Of a stretch of 64,000 bases of DNA, positions 33,701 to 46,155 are shown piece after piece. Origin of the DNA: Saposhnikovia divaricata (Eukaryota; Streptophyta; Magnoliopsida; Apiales; Apiaceae); the NCBI GenBank assembly GCA_036435485.1, contig CM071597.1, positions 53,427,881 to 53,491,880 on the forward strand, given 5' to 3'. How positions within the stretch are numbered: the stretch's first letter is position 1; every line of letters starts with the position of its first letter. The notes below the pieces were generated by a model. It searched no databases and was not told the origin of the DNA. It worked only from the letters and a program-made list of their open reading frames with translations. Position numbers and translations under genes: made by a program.

Positions 33701-35701
33701 ATACTTGTAACAGCCCCAGATTCGGGATCAGGAATCCGGTCATTACGGTCTCAATTTCCATCCATAATACTTGAACTTGAACCAACATAAGTTAAATTAC
33801 AACCTTGTGAACCAAAACAACAACATAAAACACACCCGTTATATTCCTAGAGATGAACTCAGAGTAACTATCAAATATTATTAAACACAAATTTGAGTTC
33901 TTACAACCTAAAAGAATTACAATTTAACTTTATATACTCTTTGCCATCCATTTACATAAGTCATACTAGTAAATACATATGATACTTAAAAACTAAAAAC
34001 TAGCCTACCAATAGCTTCCTCCTCAGCAATGGTAGCTACATCATCCTCATCAAGTTGCGAAACATTCCTCATCCGCTCTCGAACTAATCGCTTAGTCGGG
34101 TTCAGCTCGCTTATCTGTTGTTGTGATACATTTAAAACAAAGCAAGGGTGAACAAAATAGCTCACCAAAATAGTTTGTATCTATCCACAATATAGATCAA
34201 CATGTTCCTTAACATTTCTGAAAACCTTTTTCATGCATGCTATGAGCAAAATCTCATCATAATATATAATGAAGTTCCATAGACTTCAATATAGTAATAT
34301 CATATTCCAGAAACCTTTGTTAAGTAAAATATAAACAAAGTTTCTAATATAATATAAAAGATAAAGTTACAAGGTGATTCAAAATAACTTTTCCGTAACA
34401 ATATCTACTATGCAGAGATAATATAAGCAAGATATCAACATATATCTTAAGAAGAGGAAATTGCAAGGTAATTATTGAAATGTCAGTTTTGAACACTTTT
34501 CAAACCCTGCCAACAATTATCGGTCACCCAGCCGTAGCTTTCCGATCGGGGTGCTCTCGATAATGTTGCAGAAAATATCCAAATCTGGATGATGAACTAA
34601 TACTGGAGTATTGACGCGCAGAAGCCACAACCTTACGATGATCAGTCGTACGTTATGCATCTCAAGATTCATTTCTCTACATGTAGAAGAAAGAACAGAC
34701 GGATTTACTTGTCCACCGCCCCCTAGAACTCCCTGGCCAACGGTTGGGCCAATGATGGATCGGCGCCACTCGGCCTCTTACACGACTCCTAGTTCGAACA
34801 GAATCCATGACTCTGAAACGTAAAGTTTATCCTCCTTTCCCCAAGTATAATGCTTCTTAATACAACTCCACAAAGTAGTTGTATTAGATTTGGAAAGAAA
34901 AATTCACCAATATTTCCCAAGCTATTGCTTGTTAATGGATATTAACTTGTTCCATCAATCTTACTCCTCGAGTGTTGAGGAAGTAACAAAGACTCATTTT
35001 GACTTGTAGCAACTAAAGTTGCGAATGAAAATAATACTTTCAAAAGTTTATGACCGGGCAGTCAACCATAATAAATAACAGTCTCTCAAGTAAGGTTCCC
35101 TATATTTTGAAAGTTTGAGAGAGCATTTAAATCTTCTTAAAAGATAGATTTAAATGGAAAACAGAGTTTGGGACCTCCCCTTGATAAAATAATCATAATA
35201 AGGCTCAGAAATATTCTTCATAATTATTGAAGGTCAAATATAAATTTAAAATAAGATAAACCATTTTTTTAAAACTAGTTTAAAAGTACTTAATAAATAT
35301 TCAAATAGCATTTATTAAATCATAGTTGTTTAAAGAATATTTTTAGTCAAAGTAATTGCTCATAATTAACCCTCAAATGAATATATAAAATAATATTCAC
35401 TTAATAAATAAATCCTTAAATGAATATTCCAAAATAATATTCATTAAATAAATAAAACTTTAAATGAATATTCAAAGTAATATTCATTAAATAAATAAAT
35501 AAAACCTTAAATGAATATTCAAAATAATATTCATTTAATATATAATAATGGAATAATATTTATCCAATATTTTTCTCAGAAAATAATCTCAAAGATATAC
35601 GGAAATATCGACTCCCGATCTATATTAAAGAATGTGAATCATACGCCCTACACTAAGGGCCTTTGCAAAAACCCGGCTTACAACTAATATCTCATATCTA
35701 G

Positions 35702-36756
35702 TGAAAGGCAGAGTGTGTAAACTTGTAACACTATAACTAATGTAACTCAACTAAAGGAAAAGATACTTAACCAGAAGACAATCAAGAACAAGAAGCCACA
35801 AAGAAATCAACACTAAAAGAAGACAAGGTAATTGATACAATTCAACATGTTAACTATGATCAAGCCAAGAAGAAATCATTGAGAGAAGTTTAAGTCAAAG
35901 TTATTCATGCCTCAGTGATTTGAAAAGCCAAGAATCAAGATCATAACTATCAGTATCAATAAGACAAATTGATTTCAAGTGAACAAGAAGGAAAGCTAAC
36001 ATTGGAAAGCCTCATTACTAATTGAATATGGTAATTTATTCAAGAAGCAAAAACACTATCAAGACTAGTCACTTATGAACCAGACCAGTGCATCAAGTGT
36101 CAGGACATTGATAGCAAGTTTATGTCAGTAATAAAGATCCATGTTCAAGAGCTTGGTGAAGAATAAAGAAGACATGAAGATATCACAAGTTCAAGATGTG
36201 CATTGAAGTTTCAAGTTGAAAACCAGAATATTTTCTAAGTACTAAATATTCTAGATAACCAAGTAGAATATTTCTAAGTAGAAGTTCTACTTAGAAATTC
36301 GAGATGGCTAAGTTGAAATTCTCAAGTAGAAGTTCTACTTAGAGTGCAGTTTCAACATGACACATGGCATCTTCTGATTGGCAGATTTCCAAGCTTTCAA
36401 GATAAGGCAAGATTTATGTGGACATCATTAGGCCACGTATATCTTAGTCTTTGAAGACTACAGGACATAGATTACATGTAGTATAAATAGAAGTACTTGT
36501 GTAATGTTTTTGAGTGAGAGCAATTCTTGAGAGAAACACATGTAAAAGAGAGAGTGTGTATTCACAGAGCTTAGTATCATTCATTACTCTCTGAACTTCT
36601 GTTATACTTTGTAATGAATGTTGTAGCAACCACTTCAAGTTATATATAAGACATATATTCCTTGAATCGGTGTGTTCATTTATTGCATCGTATTTATTGT
36701 TTATCAAATTCAAAAAGTTGTATTCACCCCCCTCTACAACACATTTGGACCTAACA
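35702..36756 (+). repeat. 5' LTR of the SIRE-type element
   Basis: Starts TGAAAGGCAGAG and ends CCTAACA. TATA box TATAAATA at 36482-36489. A perfect 29-nt palindrome lies in U3 at 36270-36298. Confidence 0.92.
36270..36298. repeat. perfect inverted repeat in the LTR U3
   Basis: Two 14-nt arms (ATTTCTAAGTAGAA and its complement) around a single G. A shorter relative (AAGTAGAAGTTCTACTT) occurs ~40 bp downstream. It lies ~185 bp before the TATA box. Confidence 0.85.
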
Positions 36757-36758
36757 AT

Positions 36759-36770
36759 TGGTATCAGAGC
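36759..36770 (+). promoter_or_regulatory. primer-binding site (initiator tRNA-Met)
   Basis: TGGTATCAGAGC two bases after the LTR end, an exact match to the usual plant copia site. Confidence 0.9.
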
Positions 36771-37459
36771 TATATGTTTAACACACAAAACATAGATCCT
36801 TGTGTTTGGTAGAAGAATCGTGAGTTTTCATTTTCTAGATCTACTTTTCTAAAATTCTAGAAAAGTGAGCTTTAATTCGTTTGTAGTGAAAACTCATCCA
36901 AAGAAAATTATTTAAATACTCCAGGTGTTATTATTTAGCTTGGATGTATTTTAATTAATTTTTGTGAATTAATCTGGGTACTTTGATATTTGGTGTTCTT
37001 GAGTGTTCATCATTTGTTCTTATTAAAGAAGACAACCCAACCACTTTTTGATTTCCTTCTCAAAAAGATAAAAAGTAAAAAAAAAAGGTGCTTTTGGACT
37101 TTTGACGTGCATTATTCACGGAAGAAAGCATAGCAGAACATACTCAGTACCTAGCACGTGGGTTAGGTAATTTAGGTGAGTAAAGCCTCAAAAGTCAAAA
37201 AGGTGTTAAAGTGATAATATTGTTTATTCAATATTAAAGTAATCTGCAGCAAATTTATTCCAAGGACAAAAGTTCTACATAGAGTTTCTACTTGAGATTT
37301 TCTACATAGAAATTCGACTTGGATAATTTCTACTTGGTGAAGTTCGACTTGAACAAAAATTTCTACTTAGAGAAATTTCGACTTAGGCAGAAGTTCTACA
37401 TATATATTCTACATAGCCAAGTCTTGGGTACTTAGAAACTTTTGGTGACCAGAATCGAA

Positions 37460-39910
37460 ATGGCTCCTAAAAATGCATTCAAGATCCCAATGTTCAACCG
37501 AGATCACTATGAAGAATGGGTTTTCAGAATGAGACTCTACTTAGAGACAGTTAACCCTGAATATCTGGAAGTCCTTGACAAGGGTAAATTTGTTCCAATG
37601 GTGATTATTCCTGAGCATACGGAAGGAAAGGAGGTTATACCACCTCGGTCTGAGCCTAAAAAGGCATCGGAGTTTTCAGATGCTGACAAGGAGCAAATAG
37701 CTTATGATACTTCCGTACGACAAACCTTGATGGAATCCCTTGACCATGAAATGTTCAGCATAGTCAAAGGTCTGAATACAGCAAAGAAGATTTGGGACAA
37801 GATAGAAGTTGTCATGGAAGGATCTGCAGAGGTTATAAGCAACAAGACACTCATACTCAAGATGGAGTATGACACCTTCAGAATAAGAAAAGGAGAAGGC
37901 ATAACAGACGTCTATCTAAGATTCAGTCAGTTGGTATTGGATTTGAATCTGAGAGGTGTAACTCTCCCCATGGTTGAGACCAATACGAGATATCTGAGGA
38001 ACCAGCCAAAGAGCATTGAACATAGGGTCTACGCTGTAAGAGAAACCAGAGATTTGCATACAACTTCTCTGGAAGAGTATTATGGAATACTAAAGACCTA
38101 TGAGCTGGAAACACTTCAAGATCAAGCATGGGACAATGATTCAAAAGGAAAAGAAACTGCATCAGGATTAGTTGCTGATGAGGAAGAGTCTAAGAAGGCA
38201 ATAGTTACAGAAAAGTCTAAATCATCACCTGCACCACATAAAGTTAATAATGATGACGAGTGCACATCTAACAGTGATGATGACTACTTCACCCAAGAGG
38301 AGCTGGACAACATGGACGATAGTGTCGTGGCATACATGGCAAGGAAGTTCAGCAACATGAGATTCAGAAAGAGCAACCGACCCCAGAGAAATTCTTCATC
38401 TTACTATCGGGTTGCTAGTGGTGGTGGTAGTTCGTCAGGCTACAAAGGTAAAGGCAAGAGTACCAGCTACAAATCTCCTTTGGATTTCAAAATGAAGTTC
38501 AAATGCTATAACTGTGGTGAAGCTGGACATTTTGCTACGGACTGCAAAAAGCCTAAACAGACTTATCCAAAAGAGACATATGAAGCCCTCAAAAGCAAGT
38601 ATGAATCGCTGGTGAAGGAAAGACATGGAAAAAGAGCTTTATTAGTAACAGAAGGAAGAGCTTGGGATGATTCAGATGAGGAAGATGTTACTCATGTAGT
38701 AAACTTTGCCCTCATGGCTGAGACATCGGAGGAACCAGAGGTACCAGTTCTAACCCTTAAAGTAGAAATGTCCATTGATGAGTATAAGGAACAGAACGGG
38801 GCTCTTAGTGAACAGATCTATATGTTGTGCAAAAGCCTAGACACTTCTCAAAAGGAACAAAAAACACTTGTCGCCAAAAGCAGAATGCTTGAGGCAAAAG
38901 TGGAAGAGTTAGAGGCTGCTTGCACTGTAGATACTTCCCTAAGAGACTTTATTAAATCTTTGGAACACAAGCTCATCCTTAAGGAAGAAATAGAAGCATG
39001 TCTTAGGAACGACCTAGCTGAGTTAGAAACTAAATGCGAAGCTTACAAACTAGCTGCTAGTAAAGTGTTTGTAGATAACGACACATTTAAGAAAATAACT
39101 GGAATAGGTATAGGACTTGACTATTCTAACCTTCCTAAGAAAGAAGGAAAGAGACCTATCGACACTAGTTCCAGTGACCTTAAAAAAGAAATTCCTAGCC
39201 CTCTTAAATCAGCTGTCAAACCTATCTTCAAACACCTTGTTCCTCGATTAGAAGAAGAGACTGAATTAATAGCTAGATATGAGATTGAGATGGAAGATCG
39301 CCAGAAAGCACAACCTATAACTCCTATCAAACAAGTTAAAATCAATTGCCCTAGAGATGAATCTAGAGCAGGATTAGGAGCTAAGGCTGTTAAACAACAA
39401 GGTAAGAAAGAAAAAGGCATAAAAGAGGTTAAGGATGAACGAATAAAGAAAGCATGTTATCACTGTAAATTTACTGAACATCTTTCTTATGCATGTAAAG
39501 CTAACATAAATGTTCCTGCTGCACATGCCATGCCTGCCACACATACAATGAATAATCTGCATCAGAATCATGCACAGTGTGGTCAACCTAATTGTATGCC
39601 ATGCACTTTTAACATCATGCAAACTTTTGTGAATTTAATGAATGCATCTAGCCAGTCATGCTCAAATACTGCTGCTAGTTCAAGCATCAAAAAGAAGCAT
39701 GTGAGAGCCAAGACTGTTAGTCCTCCTAAAGTTAGGAGTGACAAACCTTCTCCTAAGACTGACAAATCTGTAAAGTCTGAGAAAGGAAAGGAGAAAGTCG
39801 AAAGCTCTAGTAATGTTAAGAAAAGTGCATCTCCTGTTGTTAAATCTGTTGATTCTCGATCTTATAGAAAAGCCGGGCCCAATCAAAGTTGGGTTCCAAA
39901 GAACGTCTAA
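37460..39910 (+). CDS. SIRE-type Gag polyprotein
   Basis: An 816-aa frame from the ATG at 37460 (MAPKNAFKIPMF). The N-terminal half is a copia Gag core (NRDHYEEWVFRMRLYLE, IWDKIEVVMEGS). A first CCHC knuckle (CYNCGEAGHFATDC) lies at ~residue 355 and a second (CYHCKFTEHLSYAC) at ~residue 670. A coiled-coil-like stretch (TLVAKSRMLEAKVEELEAA) lies between. The tail is Lys/Ser-rich and ends SWVPKNV. The frame ends 22 bases after the pol frame opens, in a different phase, so pol would need a frameshift, either programmed or mutational. The AAGTTCTAC/TTCGACTT repeats in the leader (37270-37420) recur elsewhere in the element. Confidence 0.88.
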   Translation: MAPKNAFKIPMFNRDHYEEWVFRMRLYLETVNPEYLEVLDKGKFVPMVIIPEHTEGKEVIPPRSEPKKASEFSDADKEQIAYDTSVRQTLMESLDHEMFSIVKGLNTAKKIWDKIEVVMEGSAEVISNKTLILKMEYDTFRIRKGEGITDVYLRFSQLVLDLNLRGVTLPMVETNTRYLRNQPKSIEHRVYAVRETRDLHTTSLEEYYGILKTYELETLQDQAWDNDSKGKETASGLVADEEESKKAIVTEKSKSSPAPHKVNNDDECTSNSDDDYFTQEELDNMDDSVVAYMARKFSNMRFRKSNRPQRNSSSYYRVASGGGSSSGYKGKGKSTSYKSPLDFKMKFKCYNCGEAGHFATDCKKPKQTYPKETYEALKSKYESLVKERHGKRALLVTEGRAWDDSDEEDVTHVVNFALMAETSEEPEVPVLTLKVEMSIDEYKEQNGALSEQIYMLCKSLDTSQKEQKTLVAKSRMLEAKVEELEAACTVDTSLRDFIKSLEHKLILKEEIEACLRNDLAELETKCEAYKLAASKVFVDNDTFKKITGIGIGLDYSNLPKKEGKRPIDTSSSDLKKEIPSPLKSAVKPIFKHLVPRLEEETELIARYEIEMEDRQKAQPITPIKQVKINCPRDESRAGLGAKAVKQQGKKEKGIKEVKDERIKKACYHCKFTEHLSYACKANINVPAAHAMPATHTMNNLHQNHAQCGQPNCMPCTFNIMQTFVNLMNASSQSCSNTAASSSIKKKHVRAKTVSPPKVRSDKPSPKTDKSVKSEKGKEKVESSSNVKKSASPVVKSVDSRSYRKAGPNQSWVPKNV

Positions 39911-42900
39911 TCAATCTGTCAATGCAGGGCATTAAGCAGAAAAGAAGTAAAGTTATATGGGTACTAGACAGTGGAGCATCGAGGCATATGACTGGAAACA
40001 AGTCCCTGCTTACAGAGTTGGTTATGAAGGCTGGCCCTTATGTTACCTTTGGAGATGACAGCATAGGTGTGACAAAGGGATATGGCAAACTGAAGACGGG
40101 TAATGTCATCATTGAAGATATTTCCTATGTTGAGGGACTGAAGCACAATCTGTTGAGTATCAGTCAATTCTGTGACAAAGGTTACGAAATTGTCTTCAAC
40201 AAGAAAGGTGAATCAATTACTCACATCAAGGAAGGCTCATTGGCTTTAAGAGGAGTTCGAAAGGCAGATCTTTTTGTGGCGGACATGGATTCAGCAAATC
40301 AGAATGAGGTCACCTGTTTCTACAGCAAAGCTTCGGATGATGAAAGCTGGTTATGGCACAAAAAGCTATCTCACTTAAACTTCAAAACGATGAATGCTCT
40401 CGCGAGACGAGAATTGGTGAGAGATCTACCTCAAATGGAGTTCGCTCCGAAAGGACTTTGTGAAGCTTGTGAAATGGGAAAGTCGAAGCGAGCATCGCAT
40501 AAAAGCAAAGAAATTTCTAGTATTACTGAGCCTCTGCAACTTCTTCATATAGATTTGTTTGGCCCAGTGAATGTCCTATCTTTGTCTAGGAAAAGATATG
40601 CATTGGTAATCGTGGATTACTTCTCCAAGTATACATGGGTATTGTTCGCAATGACGAAAGACGAAGTACCTTTCCTAATCATTGATCACATCACTCAAAT
40701 TGAGAATGTTTCAACACTTACTTTGAAGACTATTAGATCAGACAATGGCACTGAATTCAAAAACGCAGTGCTGAATGACTTCTGTGTATCTAAGGGAATA
40801 CGTCGTCAGTATTCAACCCCGAGAACTCCACAGCAAAATGGAGTAGTTGAAAGGAAGAATAGAACTTTGGTTGAAGCAGCAAGAACTTTGTTGTATGATT
40901 CGAAACTTCCTCTGTACTTCTGGGCCGAAGCAGTGAGTACCGCGTGTTACACTCAAAATAGAACCTTGATCATAAAAGATAAAGAAAAGACACCATGTGA
41001 GTTAATGAACAACAGAAGACCAACAATCAAATACTTTCATGTCTTTGGAGCAAAATGCTATGTACTTATAGATGATGAAAATCTAGGCAAGTTTGCAGCA
41101 AAAGCTCGTGAAGGAATCTTTGTTGGTTACTCCACAGATGTGGTGGCAGCTTATAGGGTGTTCTTAGTGAATGATCGAAAAGTGACTGAAAGCTACAACG
41201 TCAGATTCGACGATACCAAACTCCCATCAATTTCTAGAGATTCTAATGAACCTGAGTCCCTAAAATTTCAGAATCTGGACTTGGATGAACTTGAAGATGA
41301 ACCTGAGTTAGTTGTCCCATTGAATGTCCCAAGTGTATGTGAAGAACCTGAGTCTAGTGAACGATCTAATTCTACAAGATCATAAGAGACTTCTTCAGTA
41401 CGAACCGGCAACAACTCAGGGGGAGTAAGTAGCAGCTCAAGGACAACTGTTCAAAGCTCGAGACGAGTTGACACTAGTTCTGTAGGAGCTGGCACTAACT
41501 CGGGGGAAGTTAGTGAAAATAATCAAAGTAGTCAACACCACAACTCAGAAAGTCAAGCTGAATCATCAAGACAATTTCCAAAAGAACGGGTATGGAATAG
41601 AGATCATCCGTTTGAATTAATTATTGGTGATCCAGATGTTGGTGTGACTACTAGAAGAACTGCAAGAGCTGACCTGGCTAATATTTGCTTATATTCTGGG
41701 TTCTTATCCAAGCTTGAACCTAAAGAAATAGAAGAAGCTCTTGGTGATGCTGATTGGGTGATTGCAATGTAAGAGGAACTCAATCAGTTTGAAAGGCAGA
41801 AAGTTTGGAAACTGGTACCCCGACCAAAGAACATATCAGTAATTGGAGCTAGGTGGGTATTCAGAAATAAACTGGATGAAAACGGACTTGTAACACGAAA
41901 CAAGGCTCGTTTGGTTGCAAAAGGTTATTCTCAGCGAGAAGGAATTGATTATGATGAGACCTATGCACCGGTTGCAAGACTTGAGGCAGTCAGGATGTTC
42001 TTGGCATTTGCAGCACATAAGAACTTCAAGGTTTTTCAAATGGATGTGAAAAGTGCCTTCCTGAACGGAGAGTTAGAAGAAGAAGTGTATCTGGAATAGC
42101 CGCCTGGCTTCATAGATCCAGAACTTGTAGATTTTGTGTATCTTCTCTTCAAATCTGTCTATGGCCTCAAGCAATCCCCAAGGCGATGGTATGAAACCCT
42201 ATCCTTATTCTTAATTGAAAATGGTTTTACTAGGGGAGTAATTGATAAAACATTGTTCTATAAAAATGTAAGGAATGATTTAATACTTGTTCAAGTCTAT
42301 GTGGACGATATTATTTTTGGGCCATCTAATGAGCGCTTGTGCGAGAAATTTGCTAAGCTAATGCAGGAAAAATATGAGATGAGCATGATGGGAGAGCTGT
42401 CCTTCTTCCTTGGATTACAGATCAGTCAGAGAAAAGATGGTATCTTTATCTGTCAATCCAAGTACGTCAGAGATTTACTCAAGAAGTACAATCTAGAAGA
42501 TGCATCAGCAGCTAAGACTCCCATGGCAACAGCCACGAAGCTTGATGAAGACAAATCAGGTAAATCAGTTGACATCACAAGCTATCGAGGTATGATTGGC
42601 TCCCTTCTCTATTTAACTGCAAGTAGACCCGATATAATGTTCGCAACTTGTTTATGTGCAAGGTTCCAAGCGGATCCTAGAGAATCACATCTCGTAGCCG
42701 TCAAAAGATTTTTTAGGTATCTCAAGGGCACACCAAATCTAGGGATTTGGTACCCAAGAGATACAGGTTTTAATCTAATTGGCTATTCGGATTCAGACTA
42801 TGCAGGTTGCAGGATTGATAGGAAGAGCACATCTGGTGCTTGTCAATTTCTTGGCAGAAGATTGGTGTCCTGGCAAAGTAAAAAGCAACATACAGTATCT

Positions 42901-43242
42901 ACTTCTACTGCTGAAGCTGAGTACATTGCTGCTGGAAGCTGTGTAGCTCAAATACTGTGGATGAAGAACCAATTGAAGGATTATGGCATGGAGCACAAGA
43001 AAGTTCCAATTATGTGTGACAACACAAGTGCTATTGCCATAACCAACAATCCTGTAGATCACTCAAGAACCAAGCACATCGACATCAGGTATCACTTCAT
43101 AAGAGAACATGTCGAGGAGGGGAATGTGGAGCTACATTTTGTGCCCACAATGCAACAAATTGCAGATATATTCACCAAACCTCTTGATGAAGTAACATTC
43201 AATAGATTGGTTGGTGAATTGGGAATGCTTAACACAAGTTAG
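39889..43242 (+). pseudogene. SIRE-type Pol (protease-integrase-RT-RNase H) with three in-frame stops
   Basis: A single frame from 39889 to 43242 shows protease (WVLDSGASRHMTG) and the pre-integrase zinc region (WHKKLSHLNF ... CEACEMGKSKR). Integrase follows (LLHIDLFGPV, IRSDNGTEF, PQQNGVVERKN; D,D,E kept), then RT (GARWVFRNKLDE, FQMDVKSAFLNGELEEE, YGLKQSPRRWYE, YVDDIIFGP) and RNase H (GYSDSDYAG, STAEAEYIAAGSC, MCDNTSAIAI, DHSRTKHIDIRYHFIREH). It is cut by TAA at 41383-41385, TAA at 41770-41772 and TAG at 42097-42099. The last two fall where copia RTs normally have Gln. All catalytic motifs remain readable, so the lesions are recent. Confidence 0.9.
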
Positions 43243-43602
43243 TAAAGCTTCCTATTTGTAAAATCCAAATTTTCTTTTGTGCAAGCTATTTAATCATTAT
43301 GTGCTTAGACTTTAAAATGCCTAATTAATGATTGTTATAGGTTGCATATAGTGTTATTTTGCATGAATTCATTGTGTTTTAAGTGTATTTAATAGTACAA
43401 ATCTTTTAATTTATGCTTGTTAGATTGCATGATCATAGGGGGAGTTAAATTCATAATATTCTAAATTTTGCATGATTTTTTGATGAATTTCCCTATGTTT
43501 TTCATGTAATTAGAGGCCTTAGAATTATCAAGGAATGTTTTAATTATGTCACTTATTAAAAATCCTTGAATTGATACTTATATTAATTTGGAAATTTAAT
43601 TG

Positions 43603-44170
43603 TCGAGAAATCTAAGTATCTTCAAAATTTCGAGTTAGTTTCTATCTCGAAACTCATCTAGAAATTCGACTTGGGTTTCAATTTGAGCTTCCGGAGTGAA
43701 GTTTTGAAAATTCTAAGTCTGGGAAGATTTTCGAGTTAGTGTCTATCTCGAACTTCATCTCGAAACTCGACTTAGGGTTCGAGTTCGAGTTACCAGTGTG
43801 CCTAGTTCCATCTTCAAAATATTCGAGATAAGGTCTATCTCGAACTTAATCTCGAAGTTTGAGATGAGGTTCCTCTTGAGGGGATATTTTGAAAAGATCC
43901 AATTCTCAGAAGAACTTCGAGTTATCTCTATCTCGAAACTCATCTCGAATTTCGACTTGATGTTCGAGATAGAATTCTTAGTTGGTTACAGGGATTTTTC
44001 GAGTTAACTCCTAACTCGAAACTTATTTCGAATTTCGACTTGAAGTTTGAGATATGTTTCCCTAGTAGTTTTTGCTGCTTACATGGTTTAAGTGTGTTTG
44101 TTCGAGTTAGCATCTATCTCGAACTTCATCTCGAAGTTCGACTTAATGTTCGAGATACTGTTCGACTTAG
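43603..44170 (+). repeat. TCGA-rich degenerate tandem array between pol and ORF3
   Basis: Six imperfect units of ~80-105 bp start near 43628, 43730, 43820, 43916, 43997 and 44100. Each contains TTCGAGTTAG, CTATCTCGAAC, CATCTCGAA and TTCGACTT in that order. Roughly thirty TCGA tetramers occur in under 600 bp. The strands alternate CGAG and CTCG, so each unit can fold into hairpins. Confidence 0.8.
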
Positions 44171-44754
44171 GTCTTCCCTGTATGTACTTAGTGTTTCACT
44201 CTTTTTAACAGGGTCACTTTTGTCATTTCACAATCATGTCTATATATACATCTCTAACTCGATGATTCTCTCACTTTTACCTAATTTCACTTTTACAGCA
44301 GCCACCACACAAAAACAAGGCGATTTCAAAATTGCAAACCACTATTCGTTGTTTTTGTGATTAAACTCATACAGACCACGAATTACTGCCAATTTTAGAC
44401 TACTATTATCTGTGTGTGACCATTAATCTCTGTGTTAGCGTGTTTTGTAACTGTTCATATACACACGAACATCAAGAGTTTGTGTGTTTGTGTAACTGTT
44501 CATACACACGATTTCCTCATTCTCTATATATATATACACACACGATTTCACTGGTACACACATACGCATATACATCTCCATTGAATATTACAGATTTAGT
44601 AATTGGCTATTGTGTATATCCCGTAGTTTAATTTCTCCGAGTGACCTTTGGTTTTCTCGATAAATTAAAAAGGGCTATAACTTTGGATTCTTTAATTGCT
44701 TGTTTTTCAAAAACAAAAAATATCATATTAATTAAGGAAAAACATTTAATTAAA

Positions 44755-46155
44755 ATGGCTCAACAATTTTCACTTGCCAAAAATAATTTTTATAACATCT
44801 CTACGGAAATTGGTGATCAACTCCCGCGCTTTAAGTTTTGGGTACGATTTCTTAATTTGTATTCCAAGGCTAGCTTTGCTTTTACTGCTAAACCCACACT
44901 GGTACATGATGCTTTGCAGCAATTATGGACTAGTGCGGTTACTTTTGGGAGCAAATCTACCCCCTATGGTTTCAGGTTTACCTTGGCGGGTCAAGAATAT
45001 GAGGTGACAGAGGAAATTTTCAACAGGGTTCTGGAATTCCCAGTCAAAGCTGTTTATGATCCCGAACCTACAGCGGCAGAACGCCTCACATTCTTTGAAG
45101 AAATAGGATGTTATCCTCCGACTGGCCGGATCACTGGAAACATCCAGAAACAATTCTTTCATGTGGAATGGAATTACTTTTTCGAGGCCATCACAAGATG
45201 TTTTCGGGCACGCGAAAAAGATTATCATCAGATTCCAATTCCCATGCAAATCTTTGGAGTTGCCCTAGCACGAGAACTGGATATCAATTATGGACGCATA
45301 GTTCTCTCCGAGATAGTGGCTTCAATGGGATCTCCTGCAAGCAGAGACCTTACTACAACTGATGTTGTATGCTGGTATCCTCGTTTCTTACAAATGCTTA
45401 TTAATCATTTAGTACCGAGGGATGCTCTTGCTGTTCGACAGGGATTTGCCAGAAGTCCAACATCTGCACCGCTAGGGATGGGCACTAAGTCACTTACTAC
45501 AATTGCCAATCAGGATAAACATCAAGGTAAACCGATGTCAATTCCTGAAAACATTCAACTGTGGCTTACGTATGATGCAGGAGTTACTACTTTGGCGGAA
45601 TCATCGCAAGTATCGTCATATGCTCAGAATCCGTCTGCTCATGCTGAAGCATTTGAAGCGATTCCTGATGAGCAAAGTGATGATGAACAAGGTAATGACG
45701 AAGGTAATCTCTCTCTGCATACTACTCAAACCTCTTCCTATGTATCTGATTCCGAGACCCAAGAGACTGCTAGCCCGCAGGATCTATCCCAGGGTGAGAG
45801 CTATATTTCTGAGTCTGACACACATTCTTATTCTCTTTCACCTCTGTTGACGGAAGCTAAAAGGCCAGCACCTATAGATTTAGGAAATGATTTTGAGAGT
45901 GACCCTGAAGAGCAGCCACTTATTCGAAAGAAAGCCAAAACTTTTCATGCTGCCACTTCAACAGCCAAGTCCAAACCTAGTGTGTCGCACTCAATCACTC
46001 CAACTCACGTGAGTGATTCTCCCCTTGCACAGTCTGCACATAGGGATTTTGGTGAGAATTTGTACCTTTTGAAGATACTGTTGCTTCAAAAGGACATGAA
46101 GCTTTACGAACTTCAGAAGTACCTTCACCGGTACGTACTGATGCTGCAAAGATGA
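44755..46155 (+). pseudogene. SIRE-type ORF3, N-terminal segment
   Basis: Open from the ATG at 44755 (MAQQFSLAKNNFYN) for 466 codons. Residues ~1-230 look globular: FAFTAKPTLVHDALQQLW, GFRFTLAGQEYEVTEEIF, FHVEWNYFFEAITRCF and LDINYGRIVLSEIV. The W-x2-F...I-x-G-R-I spacing recalls the 'putative plant transposon protein' domain (PF20167-like, tentative). Residues after ~290 are acidic and Ser/Thr-rich. The true frame appears to switch near 46055; after that, protein-like sequence continues in the next frame. No signal peptide or membrane span is evident, so an envelope role is not supported here. A possible splice acceptor (TTTTACAG, 44290-44297) lies upstream. Confidence 0.7.

Noticed and set aside
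34611..34823. A 70-codon plus frame in the solo LTR
   Set aside because: The segment is conserved LTR sequence of the opposite-strand element, with no coding domain.
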